NCBI RefSeq assembly: GCF_000275845.1
Contig: NW_006766893.1
Coordinates: 449,017 to 484,931 of the forward strand
Direction of reading: 5' to 3'
Length of the DNA: 35,915 nucleotides
Source of the DNA: Dichomitus squalens LYAD-421 SS1
Lineage: Eukaryota > Basidiomycota > Agaricomycetes > Polyporales > Polyporaceae
The notes beneath the pieces were generated by a model. That model ran no database searches and had not been told where the DNA came from. It saw only the letters and a program-made list of their open reading frames with translations. Both the position numbers and the translations under genes were made by a program. Below are positions 34,215 to 35,915 of the stretch, piece by piece (the first letter of the stretch is position 1; each line of letters starts with the position of its first letter).

Positions 34215-35915
34215 GGTGGCGTACGGGTTGGCACTGATAGAGCACTGCGAGTAGATGGAGATGCGAGTCGAAGGACCGCGTACTTGTAGCCACTACTGGA
34301 TGCTGAGGATGCACAATCCAGACTCTGGAAGGCCCCTCTTATAGGACGTAGGTATAGAGTGCTGGCATCCCATGGGCTCATAGCGAGCGCCGAAACGGGG
34401 TGTCGTTTACCTCAAAAGGGCCACCCACGTATGTGCGATCGAGGGACCATACGTACGTATAGCGGAGTGCTCAGGCCTAGGCCTTCGTGATGCAGGTATG
34501 CGTTTCGCTGGAGGTTGTTCATGCTACATTTGGGGTAAGAATCGTGAAGGAGCGCAAATTATGGTAATGCATGTCGTGCTCTTGCTACCCGTCACTGTCG
34601 CTGCGCATAAGTAACCAACCATCTCATGCGGACACTGCATTCCAACCGCCCCCGCAAAGAGGTGCGTAGTTCCCTCATCCGGCTCACGTACCGGGTTTGA
34701 ATGTGGCGCCCAGAACGAGGCGACGACGATCCAGACTGAAGAGATTGCAGGACAGTTTAGCTGCACATATCGAGATCCAAGGAGGATGTCTGGGTGACGG
34801 GTGGACCGCATGCATGCGTCGCGGTACGCTTTTGCGACAGACTACGCCGGATGATCAAAGCGCTTGCAGCCACGCCCGATGCCCGGGCTCGGAATCTCAA
34901 GAGGCGACCTCGAACATCGCTGATAGGAGGTCCCCACAGGTACAACGGAGCCCGTGAGTGGGTACGCAGGATTGGCACGTTGCATCTTTTCTGCACCCGC
35001 AGAGCTCCAGTCTCAGGAGCTTTACAGCACCAAGCGCGTGGCTCTCGAGAGCGGAGCGCGCGTTCCCGATTGGATGGAAGTTTCGTACAGGTTAGCGGGG
35101 CGCCGTCTTGGCTATATACACTCTAGTCGCGGAGTCTGGTCAAATGCTAGATCACGTTCATGAGCATCGTGGTCGGCCAGCGGGCTTTCGTGCATCATCG
35201 TCCTGGCTTGTTGGGACCACCGCGAGGACACCACGCGTCATGAGCCTTATCAGGCTGACATTTCCGTTTATCAGGTTCGCAATAGGAAATCCGATATCTT
35301 CCTCGAACTTGCCCGTGCACCTTCGCCACTGTTCTTCGCTGAGATCCCACACCGTGCGTTCGTACAGCGTCAAGAGGTCAGGGTGTCATCGCTGGTTGGA
35401 AGGTAGCGCTTGGATGCTCAGTCTTCCCGGTCTTCTCGTACTGAAACTTTGGTGCCCTGTGGCTTACATCTGTGAGGGCCTGTTCGGCAAAGAGTTGGAG
35501 TTAGAGTTACCGGCATTTCATGCCCAAATATAGTAATAATATCTCGGTTTTCAATCTCGAGAAAACTCGAGTTACTCGGGCGAGTGCATGCGTTCGGATG
35601 CCTCCCAGTAACTCCGGGCGGTTGTTATCAGCTCAGGTCATAACTTATCTCGAGGCTCTACCCTTTTGGCAGCCTGCTTGATTCTCTCTCTATAGAGTAT
35701 TGGGATGGCTACCATGACCGGCGTAGATTGTGATCAGACATCCGAGACCATCCTACTTGAGGGATTAGGGCAGGCTACTACCAAGGCCCGCCCAGTCAAA
35801 ACAATGACAGTTACTGCTATAATAGCCTGTCTTCGGCGCTCTATTTGAGCCTGATGGATAGCTTGGTGAATTTAGACAGCTGCTCTTGTGTGGACCATGG
35901 TGAAGCAGGGATGAA
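34215..35915. other. 1.7 kb at the right end without a recognisable gene
   Basis: Contains the lectin promoter. Two frames look more protein-like than the rest: plus 35020-35092 (ELYSTKRVALESGARVPDW...), followed by a donor-like GTTAGC, and minus 35158-35373 (TLYERTVWDLSEEQWRRC...). Neither matches a family I know. A 47-codon frame from ATG 35706 is also open on plus. None can be called a gene. Confidence 0.45.
34338..34343 (-). promoter_or_regulatory. TATA box of the lectin gene
   Basis: Minus-strand TATAAG (within CTATAAGAGG), about 124 nt upstream of the lectin ATG. It suggests a strong, regulated promoter with a 5' UTR of roughly 90 nt. Confidence 0.45.

Noticed and set aside
1..35915. 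CRISPR array or bacterial operon structure
   Set aside because: No regularly spaced repeats; the spliceosomal introns show eukaryotic nuclear DNA.

Overview
The window comes from a filamentous basidiomycete, most likely an Agaricomycete and possibly a Polyporales wood-decayer. Genes are split by many short introns, mostly 52-76 nt, with GT-AG ends and CTRAC-like branch points. The gene set also fits: a basidiomycete-style P450, a KIN1 kinase with KA1 domain, a Zn2Cys6 regulator, a ricin-B-type lectin and a copia-type retrotransposon. The lineage is inferred from gene style; no marker gene was compared.

Layout. Positions 1-375 hold the 5' end of a minus-strand copia element: the first 34 Gag residues, a primer-binding site matching the anticodon arm of initiator tRNA-Met, and an LTR-like block. 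A possible small secreted peptide gene lies at 766-1039 (minus). A minus-strand block follows: short-chain dehydrogenase SDR1 (2874-3941), a 12-exon P450 (4779-7054), and a 15-exon Zn2Cys6 transcription factor of 1136 aa (8300-13264). From 13.3 to 19.0 kb the DNA is gene-poor and carries only a signal peptidase subunit SPC1 gene whose 3' end looks lost (17080-17431). A KIN1/PAR-1-type kinase fills 19012-22873 (plus). Two more SDR paralogues follow in tandem on plus: SDR2 (24208-25278), broken by a frameshift, and SDR3 (26350-27421), intact. A relic of a further SDR copy lies between them. PRP46 (27961-29554, minus) and TFIIS (29866-31501, plus) are divergent and share 311 bp. A 152-aa ricin-B-like lectin sits at 33639-34214 (minus). 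The rest of 31.5-35.9 kb has no gene I can name.

How the genes relate. PRP46, TFIIS, KIN1 and SPC1 are housekeeping genes: splicing, Pol II elongation, polarity kinase, ER protein processing. The accessory layer is the SDR family, the P450, the lectin and the retroelement, with clear gene birth and death in the SDR family. SDR1, the P450 and the Zn2Cys6 factor lie on one strand in that order, so a small oxidative gene group with a local regulator is possible but unproven.

Exon coordinates were derived by hand from splice signals, phase continuity and family knowledge. I had no transcript data and ran no database search.
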